DNA of 64,000 nt from Limnomonas spitsbergensis. Lineage: Eukaryota; Chlorophyta; Chlorophyceae; Chlamydomonadales. Of this stretch, positions 44,760 to 57,600 are shown piece by piece. Within the stretch, counting starts at the first letter, position 1; every line of letters begins with the position of its first letter. Location of the stretch: contig JAYJMM010000100.1 of the NCBI GenBank assembly GCA_037349105.1, positions 3,435,001 to 3,499,000 on the forward strand, read 5' to 3'. The translations under genes and the position numbers were made by a program. The notes below the pieces were generated by a model, which saw only the letters and a program-made list of their open reading frames with translations, searched no databases and had not been told where the DNA came from.

Positions 44760-45329
44760 TCACTGGCCGATAGATACCGGTAGGTCATTTACCAAACCTG
44801 GCCTCATATCGCCCATCAGCAGGCTAGAGGAGGGCAATGGCAAGCAGTCCTCGGACATGATGGACGTAAGAAGCTCCCCCTGGTAAGAAGGCAGGCCCGA
44901 TTGGAGAGATGACGACACAAAGTGTCTTGAGGACTGCTGGAGGACGTGCACAGCAATCAAGTCGGAACTAGCCAGCGTTTTTTACTCATTCTTACAAAGA
45001 GATTTACAAGGCTGCCATGAAAAAGGACGCAAGAGCGGTAACTGCGGTAAGCTTTCTCTGGATTTGAAATCAAATCCCGTCAAAATAATCCGACACACTC
45101 GGATTATTCGCTGAATTTGCTTATGTGTGATAGCTGGATAGAAGCTACGAGACAACAAATGCACAGGCACCAATAAATTCGATGCAGAGAGTCATAGTTA
45201 TACCTTAAGAAGGCTGCATCCACTCTCACTGGAGCCAGCAGCATGGACGGTCAGCGCACTCGTGAGATCTGTCAACTCTTGGAGACCCATGCGAGCCAGG
45301 ATACCATCAGGGGTGCGCTGTAGAAGGAT
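44760..45329 (-). CDS. small unidentified gene, two 3' exons
   Basis: Exon 45329-45204 (acceptor GTGTCCCCAG, donor CTTAAG|GTATAA, 42 codons, phase 0 both sides) encodes ILLQRTPDGILARMGLQELT, then LTSALTVHAAG. Exon 44936-44760 follows in phase and ends in a stop. Upstream, 45562-45390 contains an ATG-initiated frame (MAPGPLFFMLQYLHPS, EEEVDEGAID) that could supply the first exon, but I could not find a phase-matched junction. The gene would be divergent from the giant plus-strand gene starting at 45642. No domain was recognised. Confidence 0.45.
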
Positions 45330-45641
45330 CTGGGGACACATCAAAGGTGTCATGTCCCATTTAAGATCCGACAAAACTGGATCCAAGCAAGGATATTTGA
45401 ACTGCTGGTGCATTGGAGCCTGGTGCAACAAGATGCCCTGGCAGGCAGGCAGGCATCGATTGCACCTTCATCGACCTCTTCCTCAATGGCTGAAGGGTGT
45501 AAGTACTGCAGCATAAAAAACAATGGCCCTGGGGCCATAAGTTCAAAAAACTGCAGCGTCATGCTGGGCGTGCTATTCAAAGTTCAAGACTTCAAGTACC
45601 TGACTGCTTCAATGTGTGTGTGTTAAATTTCAGCAGCTTAG

Positions 45642-48600
45642 ATGATGCACCCACATGCTGTGGCCCCCCACCTCCCCCCAGACTGGCTCAGGTCCCATGT
45701 GGCCAGCGGTGCCAGCGTGGCACGTGAGGTGGGACTACTGCTTCGGCTCAGGTTCCTCCAAGACCGGCTGAGCCAGGTGTGGTGGTCTGGTGGATGGTGT
45801 GGGACTCGTAATCTAACCCTCGCCCTAGCTAGCTATTATTGCAGCTGTGACTCAGCAAGGTCTCCTCGGTTGTTCGAGACCCTCACCCGGCGGCGCCGGA
45901 CTAAATATTGGGGACTTCCAGGTCCACATTTGTTATGAAGTCATAGCGAAGTATGACATTGAAAACATGAAGGTTGAGTTATAGGATGAGAGCGTCCCGC
46001 TGTGTCTGAAATCAGGATCAGATGGACACATGTGTAATTCTCTCGGTCTCTCGATCTCTAATCTGTGAGGCCTGGCGGGGAGGGCTGCGGCTGTTGCTGC
46101 TCAGGCTCTAAATCACTTTCATGCACCTCCGGGGATTGTGTTTTTCTTTTTTCGTCCGTCCGGCGCCAGGGAGGTGCATGGGGCTTTTGTATATACGGAT
46201 GCCAAGTGCGATAAAGAGAGCGGTCTACACTGCTTACATATGCGTGAAATGGTTGGGCAGGGTTCAGGAGCTGCTGCATGCCCTGACATGGATGTGTTAT
46301 CACAAGACTGACAGGGCTTGCAGCATGGATGGGAGTTATCTTTAGCTTCAGTTTGGACATACAATAGCACTTTGAGGGGCCTCACTGTAGCCACCTCTGG
46401 GTCAAATACGGTGGGCAAACAAAAAAAGCATGCAGCTAGCTACCAATTTGAATGGGGTGTGGCACTAGGCTCCCCCAGCCGGAAGCCGCTGCTTAGCTTA
46501 AGTGAAGCATAAGTGCACTACCGGTATAAGGAAGACTTGCAAGCACGACATGCCAGGGCCGCAGCTCGTGCCCGCTAGAACTCTAGTGAATACGACTCAA
46601 CACCTGGGTTCTGTGCACGGACGCATATTTCTTCTGAACCAATATGAATGGAATGCACAGTAGCATACAGTTCACACAGAAAGCTATAAAGGTTCCTCAC
46701 AAGCGAATCCACTGAATCCATGGTTGGTTTTGGAGCTCCAATGCAGGCGTTTTGTATCCATTCTTCAGTCTTTCATTGCTGACGCCGCATTGCAACCTGA
46801 GGCGCATGAGAACTGCATGCATGCACCTGCAAACCAGATCGGGCAGCCTAGAACCTTATTTCCAAACAAATTACAGTTCATGGGATACCAGCAAGGTGCG
46901 GGGGACTAGCGTCTGCAAACAGCTACAGGTTATAAAATGCCATATGGCAAAACGGCCATGCCCTCCACCATGCCTCCAATCTCCCCTGGCAATGATGTTG
47001 GATCGCCCCGTAACAGGTCCCCACAGAAAACATGGCTTTACTGGGCAACGTAAGCTGCGTAGGTGCTGAAGTTGGAAAACATATTGGCCTGCTGAAGTGC
47101 TCAAGGGTCACATAGCTAGCGAGATGGAGCCATGGACACCCACGCATGCCCCCTGCGGACATGACCCTGTTTTACAGACTCTATGGAGACCAGCGAAAGC
47201 GCAGCACTGCGTCTCTCTCCGTGGCTTATTTTAGGTTCCCACTCAATTGCTTTTTCATGTTGATTGCCTCATTGCCCATTGACCTGACTCCTTGCAGAGC
47301 CCCCAGATTCACACTGAGGACAATCTTAATTCTTAAACCCTTCAACCCCTCAACCCTGCATCCTAAACGCTACGGTCTACTGATCCGCACCGTGGACAAC
47401 TTAGAGCCTTTAACCTGAACCCTGCTTCCTGGCTGCAAGGGCCTCCTGATCCGCACTGAGGACATAGCGGCCATGGAGGGGATTCTGGCTGACGCCCACG
47501 ACTGCGCCCCAGAGGCCCACACGCCACAGCTGATGCAGCTAGGCTTTGAGGCTGTGCTGGCAGCCGGCACGGAGGTGAGAGACACCGACAATCGCAGCAC
47601 CTTACACTGAAGCGGATAGGTACTGGCTTCCCAGATTTAAATGTGTTGTCATGCACTGGCACATTGAGGCAGGGACACGCAGTGTCTAGCTGACTGCCTG
47701 TGAATGGGATGCCGCACAAACTCTTTCCATAATTTGCCATAATGGAAGCGGAAGCAGCACTCAACATGTGGAGACAGACTTTGAGTGTATGACTGATGCA
47801 CAGTGACGACCCTTGCTGCTTTGTTTAGGCAGTTGTGGGTGGTGGTGCCAGGACACCACTTGTGATCATGCAACTGAAGTTTCAAGCTTAATGCAGGGCG
47901 TTGTCATGACTTGAATAACTCTTCCTCTGTGGGTCCTCTTATTCTGTACTTGTTTCACTTAATTGCCTATCTTCGGATGGCAAATCCTTAACTAAATCAC
48001 AACCGGGCGGATTTCTCGATCAATGCTAGAGTCTATTTATGTTTAATTGCAGCCCTGCCTGACACTTCCACCAACATTCATTTCTGCACTCATGCTTTCT
48101 CACAACTAGCACCCGATTGATGTTAACCCACAAAAAACAATTGCTCTGCATTTCAAGCCTATGATCCAGTTGCTGTGAAAAGTAAAATTGGAATCTGACA
48201 GTGCTGTGCTCCACTTGGCCTCACCTTACTGAGTTGCAAGGTAGCACGATGCAGAATGTTAACCTACCGAGTTCCTTCAATTGCGCGCTGAATACCAGTA
48301 TGCTTGCTTCTTAACTCTCTTGTTATATAATGCAGGTGTGCGTCCAGCACCTGCGCATCGACTCCTCTGCTGACGTGGCATCCCTGGGGGCGGCTGACAG
48401 CAGGGACAGGCCCAGTGCGAGCAGCGGCATGCCAGGCAGCAGGAACCGGCATGGCGGCAGCAGTGACAGAATGCTTCCCAGTGTTGACTGGACCGCCTTT
48501 GTGGCTGCTGTGCAGCTGCTGCTGCCGCTGCAATCGGCGTGGCAGGGCTCCGCGCTAGATCCTGGGCAGGCCGAGGCGGTGATGGAGCAGCGGCGGGAGG

Positions 48601-51600
48601 ATCTGCTCTCCTGTATGTAAGTCAGGTTTCCAATGCCTGTCTCTTGATGCCTGATATAAAGTTTAAGAGATTGCAGTTACGTACAGGAGTCTCACACACA
48701 TGCACACATCCTATCTGGCTCACTGTCTCTGCTGCTTCTTTGCCAGGCGTGCATAATACCTAGTTGCCCTTGCTCCCCTAGGCCTTTCCCAGACAGTCCA
48801 CACATCAGAAATTCAGCCCAGCTATGAACCCAGGAATATACCACCTGCAGAGAGCCGCATTACGTGGAAAGAATAGCGACCAAGCAAGCACAGATGCATG
48901 AGCCAGTAACGAAATAAAATTTGTATATCAGCTTTTCCCTGCAAATCTTGATCTCCAAAACCGGTGCATTCATTTTAATCAAGCTGCTTCCCTAGCTGTT
49001 AGCAGTTCAAATTCCATAGTTCCATACCAGCCAGGGTGACCCATACTGGTCCTCATATAAGATCTGATGATTTCATTCCCCAACTGTCTACGGTTCCAAT
49101 GCTCCCTCAAACTTCTCAAATGTGGTATGCCATTTTTCTTTGCTTGGATTTTCCAGGCCGGATGGAAGTCTTCACCAGCTGCAGCTACAGGTCCTGGATC
49201 CGGCGCTTGCACAAGATCCAGGAATACAAGCTGGCTTATCCTTGGCAACAAAGCAGCTTGAGGAGCGACTGCTACTGACAAGGGAGCAGTACGATTCAAG
49301 TGTAGCGACGAAAGCTGTGCTAACCTGGCTGGCGTCTGTACAGGAGAACCACCTGGGTGAGCTGGCAGGGTAGCATCTTTTGTTTCCCTAGGATTAATAG
49401 CATAGGCGGCCTAAAGCCTGCATTAAAGGAGTATAGGCAGCATGAGGCAGACACAAGGACAAACTGCAGAGGGAAGCATTGTGGCTATCTGGCAATGCTA
49501 AGGGAGTTCTGATACCTTTGAGGGACATTGGAACTGATGCTACAGATGAATTTCAAGTTCCAGATCTTATTTCAGTTCATTTACGGTAGTTTTCAAAACG
49601 TGTCAGCGCTGATGCCAGCACAATCGCAAATATATTAGCGTTGTGATGAGCACAACTATATTATCTGGAACAGGCTTTCAGAGAGCTGGAAAATCTCGGG
49701 GAGTGGTAGATAAAGTTTGGAACATTTGAATAGCTTGATCAAGAGCCAGCCTTGGCCGTGCCACTGGCCAGCTGCCCTACTCGTGAACTTAACTGCACAA
49801 ACCAGTGGTACTCCTGCCAGTACAGTTGCCCTCAATTATTATTCCCCAGATCCTGCTTCGGACCTATTTATTTTGACATTTTAAACTTGCCACCCTTGAC
49901 ACTTGGATCAAAATATCCGAGCTGCTGTTTGTCATTCTCAGTGATTCATTTTTCATGACTTAGCTACATGTCAGGTACACTAAGGTATCTGGCTTGAGGC
50001 CCCATTTGTGGCCAGCCATGCTGCTAAGGCCACCAGCCTTTAGGCCTGTCCAGGTTTTGGTCCCAATCTGGTCTTCGGGTGCCGCGGGGAGGCCTGCTGA
50101 AGGTGGTCACCTAGCAGGGAAAAAACTGGCCATTCTGATATCAATTTGCGTACCTGTGTTCCATATATTTTTGCAACACTCAATGCTTTACAGGTCCGGC
50201 TGTCAAACAGCTTTCGGTAGATTTGCAGAACCTGGAGGGTGGACCAGTGGCAGCCCAGCGACCTGGAGGCAGCAAGCGCCGACACCGCTCCTCTGGATCT
50301 TTGGCCCGAGGTGGATCTGGATCCATGGCAAGAGGCGGCTCTGGATCCTTGGTTCAAGGCGGATCTGGATCTTTGGCTCAAGGTGGATCTGGATATAAGG
50401 GCTTCCGCCGTCCAATGGCAACGCATAAGCCTCGGCAACAGCACCTGCTTGCCGGCGGCTCTGGAGTCAGCCGTGGCTCCCCCCTGCACCATGACACCCT
50501 CTTGGAAATTGCTGCACGACAATCAGGGGCTCTGCCGGCCAGCCTTGGGTCAGGAGACCGGGCTGCTTCCCCCCAACACATTTTCAGCCAAGCGCAGCTA
50601 GGAGCGCCGCCAGCTGGCCGTGGGTCAGGCAGCGTGGGCACGCCTACCCCTCATAACCTTGACAGCCCAGCCAAGCCACAGTCCCTTGGTTCTGGTCCAG
50701 GAAGTTCTGCTGCTGAAGGAAGCAATCCAACCGGCCCCTCGAGTGGCGCAGAGCTGCCAGCAGGCCTGCGGTCGGATCCCCCTGAGCTGCAGAACCGGCC
50801 GTTTTCAAGCCTGGGCGGGTTGTTCCCGGGTCGCATACGCAGCGCGCTGACCAACACGTGGAGGCGCCTGCAACCGCAATCCGGAACAGCAAAGCCAAGC
50901 AGCAGCTTCTTCAGCCAGGGTCTAAGCTTCCGCTCGTCTGATCCTCGTCCGCCACTGCCCGCTCCTAGCCGCAGCCAATCCGTCGGGCGTTCTCCGTCAC
51001 TCTCGCTGCCTGGACCCAGCGACAGCCACGGCCTGCCAGCCGGGAGGCATAAGCATCAACTGCCAGTCTTCCAGGACGGGGCGGATGGCAGCAAGCGCAG
51101 ACCACGCAGCAATGTCGCACCTCATCCCAATCTGGATCTGCACAAGGGACATACTGAAATGCAACCATCAGATATCAATGGATTTCAAACACCAGGAAGA
51201 GACCCGTCAGATCTGGCATCATCCAAGCACAAGCCCACAACTTCTTCCACAAAGACTGAAGGGCATACGGCTGATGCGAGCCCTGCCACCTACTTCAGGC
51301 CTCAACCTGGTGAAAGGCCTGCAGCAGCTAAGGGGACTGCCCCTGTTGAAAGGCTTGCAGCCGCTAAGGGGCCTGCAGCTAAGGATGCTGCAGAAGTGGC
51401 GGCAAAAGGTGCTGATGCAACAGCACCTGAAGGTACTACAGAAGTGGCAGCTAAGGGTGCAGGAACAGTGGCAGTTGAGGAAGCTACAGCATTGGCAGCG
51501 GATGCAGCAGCATCAATAGCAACTGAGGAGGCGGCAGCTGTGGCAGCTGAAGAGGCTGCAGTAGTGGCAGCAGAGGAGGCGGAAGCAGTAGCAGCTAAGG

Positions 51601-54600
51601 AGGCAGCGGTAGTGGCCGCCACAGAGGCTGCAGCTTTGGTAGCTGAGGAGGCTACAGCTGTGGCAGCTGAGGAGGCAGCAATAGTGGCAGCTGAGGAGGC
51701 GGCAGCAGTGGCAGCTGAGGAAGCCACATCTGTGGCGGCCGAGGAGGATAAAGCTGTCCTAGCTGAGGAGGCCGCAGCTGTGGCAGCTGAGGAGGTCACA
51801 GCAGAGACAGCTGAGGAGGCTGCAGTGGCTGCTAAGGAGGCGGTAGCAGTGGCAGCTGAGGAAGCTGCAGCAATGGCAGCTGAGGAGGCGGCAGCAGTGG
51901 TAGCTAAGGAGGCTGTGGCTTTGGCAGCTAAGGAGTCTGTAGCTGTAGCAGCTGAGGCGGAGGCAGCAACGGCAGCTAAGGAGGCTGCAGCTGTGGCAGC
52001 TGAGGAAGCTGCAGCAGTGACAGCTGAGGAAGCTGCAGCAGTGGCAGCTGAGGAGGCAGAAGCTGTGGCAGCTGAGGAGGCTGCAGCTGTGGCAGCTGAG
52101 GAGGCTGCACCTGTGGCAGCTGAGGAGGCTGCAGCTGTGGCAGCTGTGGAGGCTGCAGCAGTGGCAGCTGAGGAGGTTGCAGCAGTGGCAGCTGAGGAGG
52201 CTGCAGCAGTGGCAGCTGAGTTGGCGGCAGCTGTGGCAGCTGAGGAGGCTGTTGCAGTGTCTGTTGAGGAGGCTGCAGCAGTTGCAAATGAGGAGGCTGC
52301 GCCTGTGGCAGCTGAGGAGGCTGCAGCAGTAGCAGCGGAGGAGGCAGAAGCTGTGGCAGCTGAAGAGGCTGCAGCAGTGGCAGCTGAGAAGGAGGCAGAA
52401 GTGGCAGCTTGGGAGGCTGCAGCAGTGGCAGTTAAGGAAGCAGCAGCAGTGGCAGCTGAGTTGGCGGCAGCTGTGGCAGCTGAGGAGGCTGCATCTGTGG
52501 CGGCTGAGGTAGCAGCAACAGTGGCTGCTAAGGTAGCTGCAGTAGCGGCAGCTGAGGCGGCGGCAGCAGTGGCAGCTGAGGAGGCGGCAGCAATGACAGC
52601 TGAGGAGGCTGCAGCTGTGGCAGCTGAGGAGGCTGCAACAGAGGCGGCGAAGATGGAGACAGCAGTGGCAGCTGAGGCGGTAGCAGCAGTGGCAGCTGAG
52701 GAGGCTGCAATAGAGGCAGTGAAAATGGAGGAAGCAGTGGCAGCTGAGGGGGCTGCAGCTTTGGCAGCTGAGGCAGTGGCATCCGTGGCAGCTAAGGAGG
52801 CTGCAGTTTTAGCAGCTGAGGAGGCTGCAGCTGTGGCAGCTGAAGAGGCTGCAATACAGGCAGTGAAGGTGGCGGCGGCGGTGGCAGCAGAGGAGGCTGC
52901 AGCAGTAGCAGCGGAGGATGCATCAGCTGTCGCAGCTGAAGAGGTTGCAGCTGTCGCAGCTGAGGAGGCTGCAATAGAGGCGGCGACGATGGAGGCAGCA
53001 GTGGCAGCTAAGGAGGCTGCAGCTGTGGCAGTTAACGCAGCGGCATCAGTGGTAGATGAGGAGGCTGCAGCTTTAGCAGCTGAGGAGGCTGCAGCTGTGG
53101 CAGCTGAGGAGGCTGCAATACTGGCAACGAAGGTGGCGGCAACAGTGGCAGCTAAGGTAGCTGCAGTAGCGGCAGCTAAGGAGGCGTCTGCAGTGGCAGC
53201 TGAGGAGGCGGCAACAATGGCAGCGGAGGAGGCTGCAGCTGTGGCAACTGAGGAGGCTGCAACAGAGGCGGCAAAGATGGAGGCAGTAGTGGCATCTGAG
53301 GCGCTAGCAGCAGTGGCAGCTGAGGAGGCTGCAATAGAGGCAATGAAGATGGAGGCAGCAGTGGTAGCTGAGGGGACTGCAGCTTTGGCAGTTGAGGCAG
53401 TGGCATCCGTGGCAGCTAAGGAGGCTGCAGTTTTAGCAGCTGAGGAGGCTGCAGCTGTGCTAGCTGAAGAGGCTGCAAAACAGGCAGTGAAGGTGGCAGC
53501 GGCGGGTGCAGCAGAGGAGGCTGCAGCAGTAGCAGCGGAGGAGGCGTCAGCTGTCGCAGCTGAACAGGTTGCAGCTGTCACAGCTGAGGAGGCTGCAATA
53601 GAGGCAGCGAAGATGGAGGCAGCAGTGGCAGCTGACGCAGCGGCATCATTGGAAGCTGAGGAGGCTGCAGCTGTGGCAGCTGAAGAGGCTGTAACAGAGA
53701 CGGCGAAGATGGAGACAGCAGTGGTAGCTGAGGCGGTAGCAGCAATGGCAGCTGAGGAGGCTGCAATACAGGCAGTGAAGGTGGCGGCGGCGGTGGCAGC
53801 AGAGGAGGCTGCAGCAGTAGCAGCGGAGGAGGCATCAGCTGTGGCAGCTGAAGAGGTTGCAGCTATCGCAGCTGAGGAGGCTGCAATAGAGGCAGCGACG
53901 ATGGAGGCAGCAGTGGCAGCTAAGGAGGCTGCAGCTGTGGCAGTTGACGCAGCGGCATCAGTGGCAGATGAGGAGGCTGCAGCTTTAGCAGCTGAGGAGG
54001 CTGCAGCTGTGGCAACTGAGGAGGCTGCAATACTGGCAACGAAGGTGGCGGCAACAGTGGCAGCTAAGGAAGCTGCAGTAGCGGCAGCTAAGGAGGCGTC
54101 TTCAGTGGCAGCTGAGGAGGCGGCAGCAATGGCAGCGGAGGAGGCTGCAGCTGTGGCAGCTGAGGAGGCTGCAACAGAGGCGGCAAAGATGGAGGCAGTA
54201 GTGGCATCTGAGGCGCTAGCAGCAGTGGCAGCTGAGGAGGCTGCAATAGAGGCAGTGAAGATGGAGGCAGCAGTGGTAGCTGAGGAGGCTGCAGCTGTGG
54301 CAGCTGACGCAGCGGCATCAGTGGCAGATGAGGAGGCTGCAGCTTTAGCAGCTGAGGAGGCTGCAGCTGTGGCAACTGAGGAGGCTGCAATACTGGCAAC
54401 GAAGGTGGCGGCAACAGTGGCAGCTAAGGAAGCTGCAGTAGCGGCAGCTAAGGAGGCGTCTTCAGTGGCAGCTGAGGAGGCGGCAGCAATGGCAGCGGAG
54501 GAGGCTGCAGCTGTGGCAGCTGAGGAGGCTGCAACAGAGGCGGCAAAGATGGAGGCAGTAGTGGCATCTGAGGCGCTAGCAGCAGTGGCAGCTGAGGAGG

Positions 54601-57600
54601 CTGCAATAGAGGCAGTGAAGATGGAGGCAGCAGTGGTAGCTGAGGGGACTGCAGCTTTGGCAGGTGAGGCAGTGGCATCCGTGGCAGCTAAGGAGGCTGC
54701 AGATTTAGCAGCTGAGGAGGCTGCAGCTGTGGCAGCTGAGGAGGCTGCATTACAGGCAGTGAAGGTGGCGACAGCGGCGGCAGCAGAGGAGGCTGCAGCA
54801 GTGGCAGCTGAAGAGGCTGCAGCAGTGGCAGCGAAGGAGGCTTCGGCTGTGGCAGCTGAAGAGGCTGCAGCAATGGCAGCTGAAGAGGCTGCAATAGAGG
54901 CGGCGAAGATGGAGGCAGCAATGGCAGCTGAGGAGGCTGCAGCTGTGGCAGCTGAGGAGGCTGCAGCTTTAGCAGCTGAGGAGGCTGCAGCTGTGGCAGC
55001 TGAGGAGGCTGCTGCTGTGGCAACTGGGGATGCTGCAATACAGGCAGTGAAGGTAACGGCAGCAGTGGCAGCTGAGGAGGCTGCAGGAGCAGCTGCTGAG
55101 GTGGCTGCAGCAGTGGCTGCGGAGGAGGCTTCAGCTGTGGCAGCTGAGGAGGCTGCAGCTGTGGCAGCTGAGGAGGATGCAATAGAGGCGGCGAAGATGG
55201 AGGCAGCAGTGGCATCTGAGGCGCTAGCAGCAGTGGCAGCTGAGGAGGCTGCAATAGAGGCGGTGAAGATGGAGGCAGCAGTGGCAGCTGAGGAGGCTGC
55301 AGCTTTGGCAGCTGAGGCAGTGGCATCCGTGGCAGTTGCAGAGGCTGCAGGTTTAGCATCTGTGGAGGCTGCAGCTTTGGCAGCTGAGGAGGCTGCAATA
55401 CAGGCAGTGAAGGTGGCGGCAGCGGTGGCAGCAGAGGAGGCTGTAGCAGTGGCAGCTGAGGAGGCTGCAGCAGTGGCAGCGGAGGAGGCTGCAATAGAGA
55501 CAGCGAAGGTGGCGGCAGCAGTGGCAGCGGAGGAGGCTGCAGCTTTAGCAGCTGGGGAGGCTGCAGCTGTGGCAGCTGAGGTGGCTACAGGTGTGGTAGC
55601 TGAGGTGGCTGAGGCAGCGGCAACTGTGGTAATTAAGGAGGCTGCAGATGTAACAGCTAAGGCAACGGCAGCAGTGGCAGCTGAGGCAACTGCAACAGTG
55701 GCAGCGGAAGAGGCTGCAGCAGCGACAGCTGAGCATGCTGTAATAGTAGCAGATAAGGAGGCTGCTACAGTGGCTGCTGAGGTAGCGGCTAGAGCATTAG
55801 CAGCTGAGGAGGCTGCCGCAGTGGCAGCTGAGGAGGCTGCTGCAATGGCTGCTGTAGAGGCTGCAGCAGTGGCAGCTGAGGATTTTGTGGCAGCGACAGC
55901 TAAGGAGGCTGCATCTGTGGCAACTGAAGAGGCTGGAGCAATAGATGCAGGGGCGGCGGCAGCAGTGGCAGCTGAGGAAGCTGCATCAGCGACAGCTGAG
56001 GCGGCGGCTGCAGTGGCTGCGGAGGCGGCGACAGCATTGGTAGCTGTGGCAGCTGAGGAGGCTGTAGCAGTGGCAGCTAAGGAGGCTTCAGCAGTGGCTG
56101 CTGTGGTGGCTGCAGCAGTGGCAGCTGAGGCGGCGGTAGATGTGGCAGCTGATGAGGTGGCCGCAGGCGCAGCTGAGGAGGCGGCAGCAATGGCAGCTGA
56201 GGAGGCAGCAGCTGTGGCAGCTGAAGAGGCGGCAACACTGGCAGCTGAGGAGGCTGTAGCAGTGTCAGCTGAGGCGGCGACAGCAGTGGCAGCTGAGGGG
56301 GCTGCAGTGGTAGCTGAGGAGGCTGTGGTAGTAGCAGATGATGAGACAACAACAGTGGCAGCTGAGGCTGCGGCAGCAGTGGCAGCTGCGGAGGCGGCAG
56401 CAATGGCCACTGAGGAGACAGCTGCAGTGGAAGCTGAAGTTGCTGCAACATTGGCAGCATGGAAGGTTGCGGCAGAGGCAGCTTTGGAGGCTGCAGCAAT
56501 TTTAGCAGAGGTGGCTGGTGCAGTGGCAGCTGGGGAGGATGCAGCCACAGCAGCAGAGGTTGATGCATCAGTGGCAGATGAGAAGGCTGCAGAATCAGCA
56601 CCTCAAGAGGCTGCAGCATTGGCATCTGAACAGGTATAGCAGTGGTGGCTAGGAAGGCTGCAGCAGTATTAAATGTTCAAACTTTAATTTTAGCTCCAGC
56701 GGTTTGCTCTGCAATGGCTGTTTTGGAGCATGATCCTGCAATCGCAATCATTCTGCCGGCATACGATCTGAAGGATCTATGCAAAGAACCTGTGATTTTG
56801 ATATCCATTGAGCAGCACCCTTAGGTGCCATTATCGAAGGTACACATTAAAGGATTCATTACTTTCTCTCCTTTTGGATTTGGCTATCCTGCCACTTACC
56901 GGTATCCAAATGCTTGAAGTTGTTTTTCCTCTCATATTTTTGTTAAATTTGACTGGCTACTTTGTGGGCCCTTTTGACTAGCTATTGAACAATTGAATTT
57001 GTCTTGTCCTGCTTGACTGCCTCAAATATTTAATCTTGGAGTCACACTGTGCAGGTCCCATCGAGTCGTCTGCCTTTGGAAGGCCATGGCCTCCAGTCCA
57101 GGTTCAACCAGGCTGTATTTCAGAACTTTGCGGCTGCTACTGTAACACAGCATTCTGAGGTTGATGCCGCCGTGCCTCATGGGGCCTGTGTTGCAGCTTC
57201 TGCTTGGAGCCAGCGTCCAGCCCACTCCGGCCTGGGCAGTTCTGGTGCTGCTGCCCTTGCATCTCTGCCTCCCACTCCATCTCTGTGTGCTGTGGTAGGT
57301 GACTCTGCTTCCAGACTAGATTTAGCAGTATATGTTTATGTCTCTGGATAAAATGTAGTTGAATATGTTGCGCCCACTGCTGCTGCTGTGGCCGCAGACA
57401 TTTTTGCATCACAATCAGGAGCCTGGATCTGATGATTGCTCCTTTCATAAATAGTCCTCTTCAGGGGCTTCAAAAATTGATGCGCCTGTTTTTGATCTCC
57501 AACTGAAAAGCAGTGGTGATGATTTCTTTTTCCCTGCAATACCAGGAGGCTGCTGATGGGCCTGATCCAGCTATCTTCAAGCCTGAGGAGGCTGCAGCCG

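Noticed and set aside
51302..56548. Minus-strand frame of 1,748 codons rich in Ala, Ser and Thr
   Set aside because: It is the antisense of the AAEEAAAV coding array; the plus-strand frame connects by phase to exons on both sides, and the antisense frame does not.
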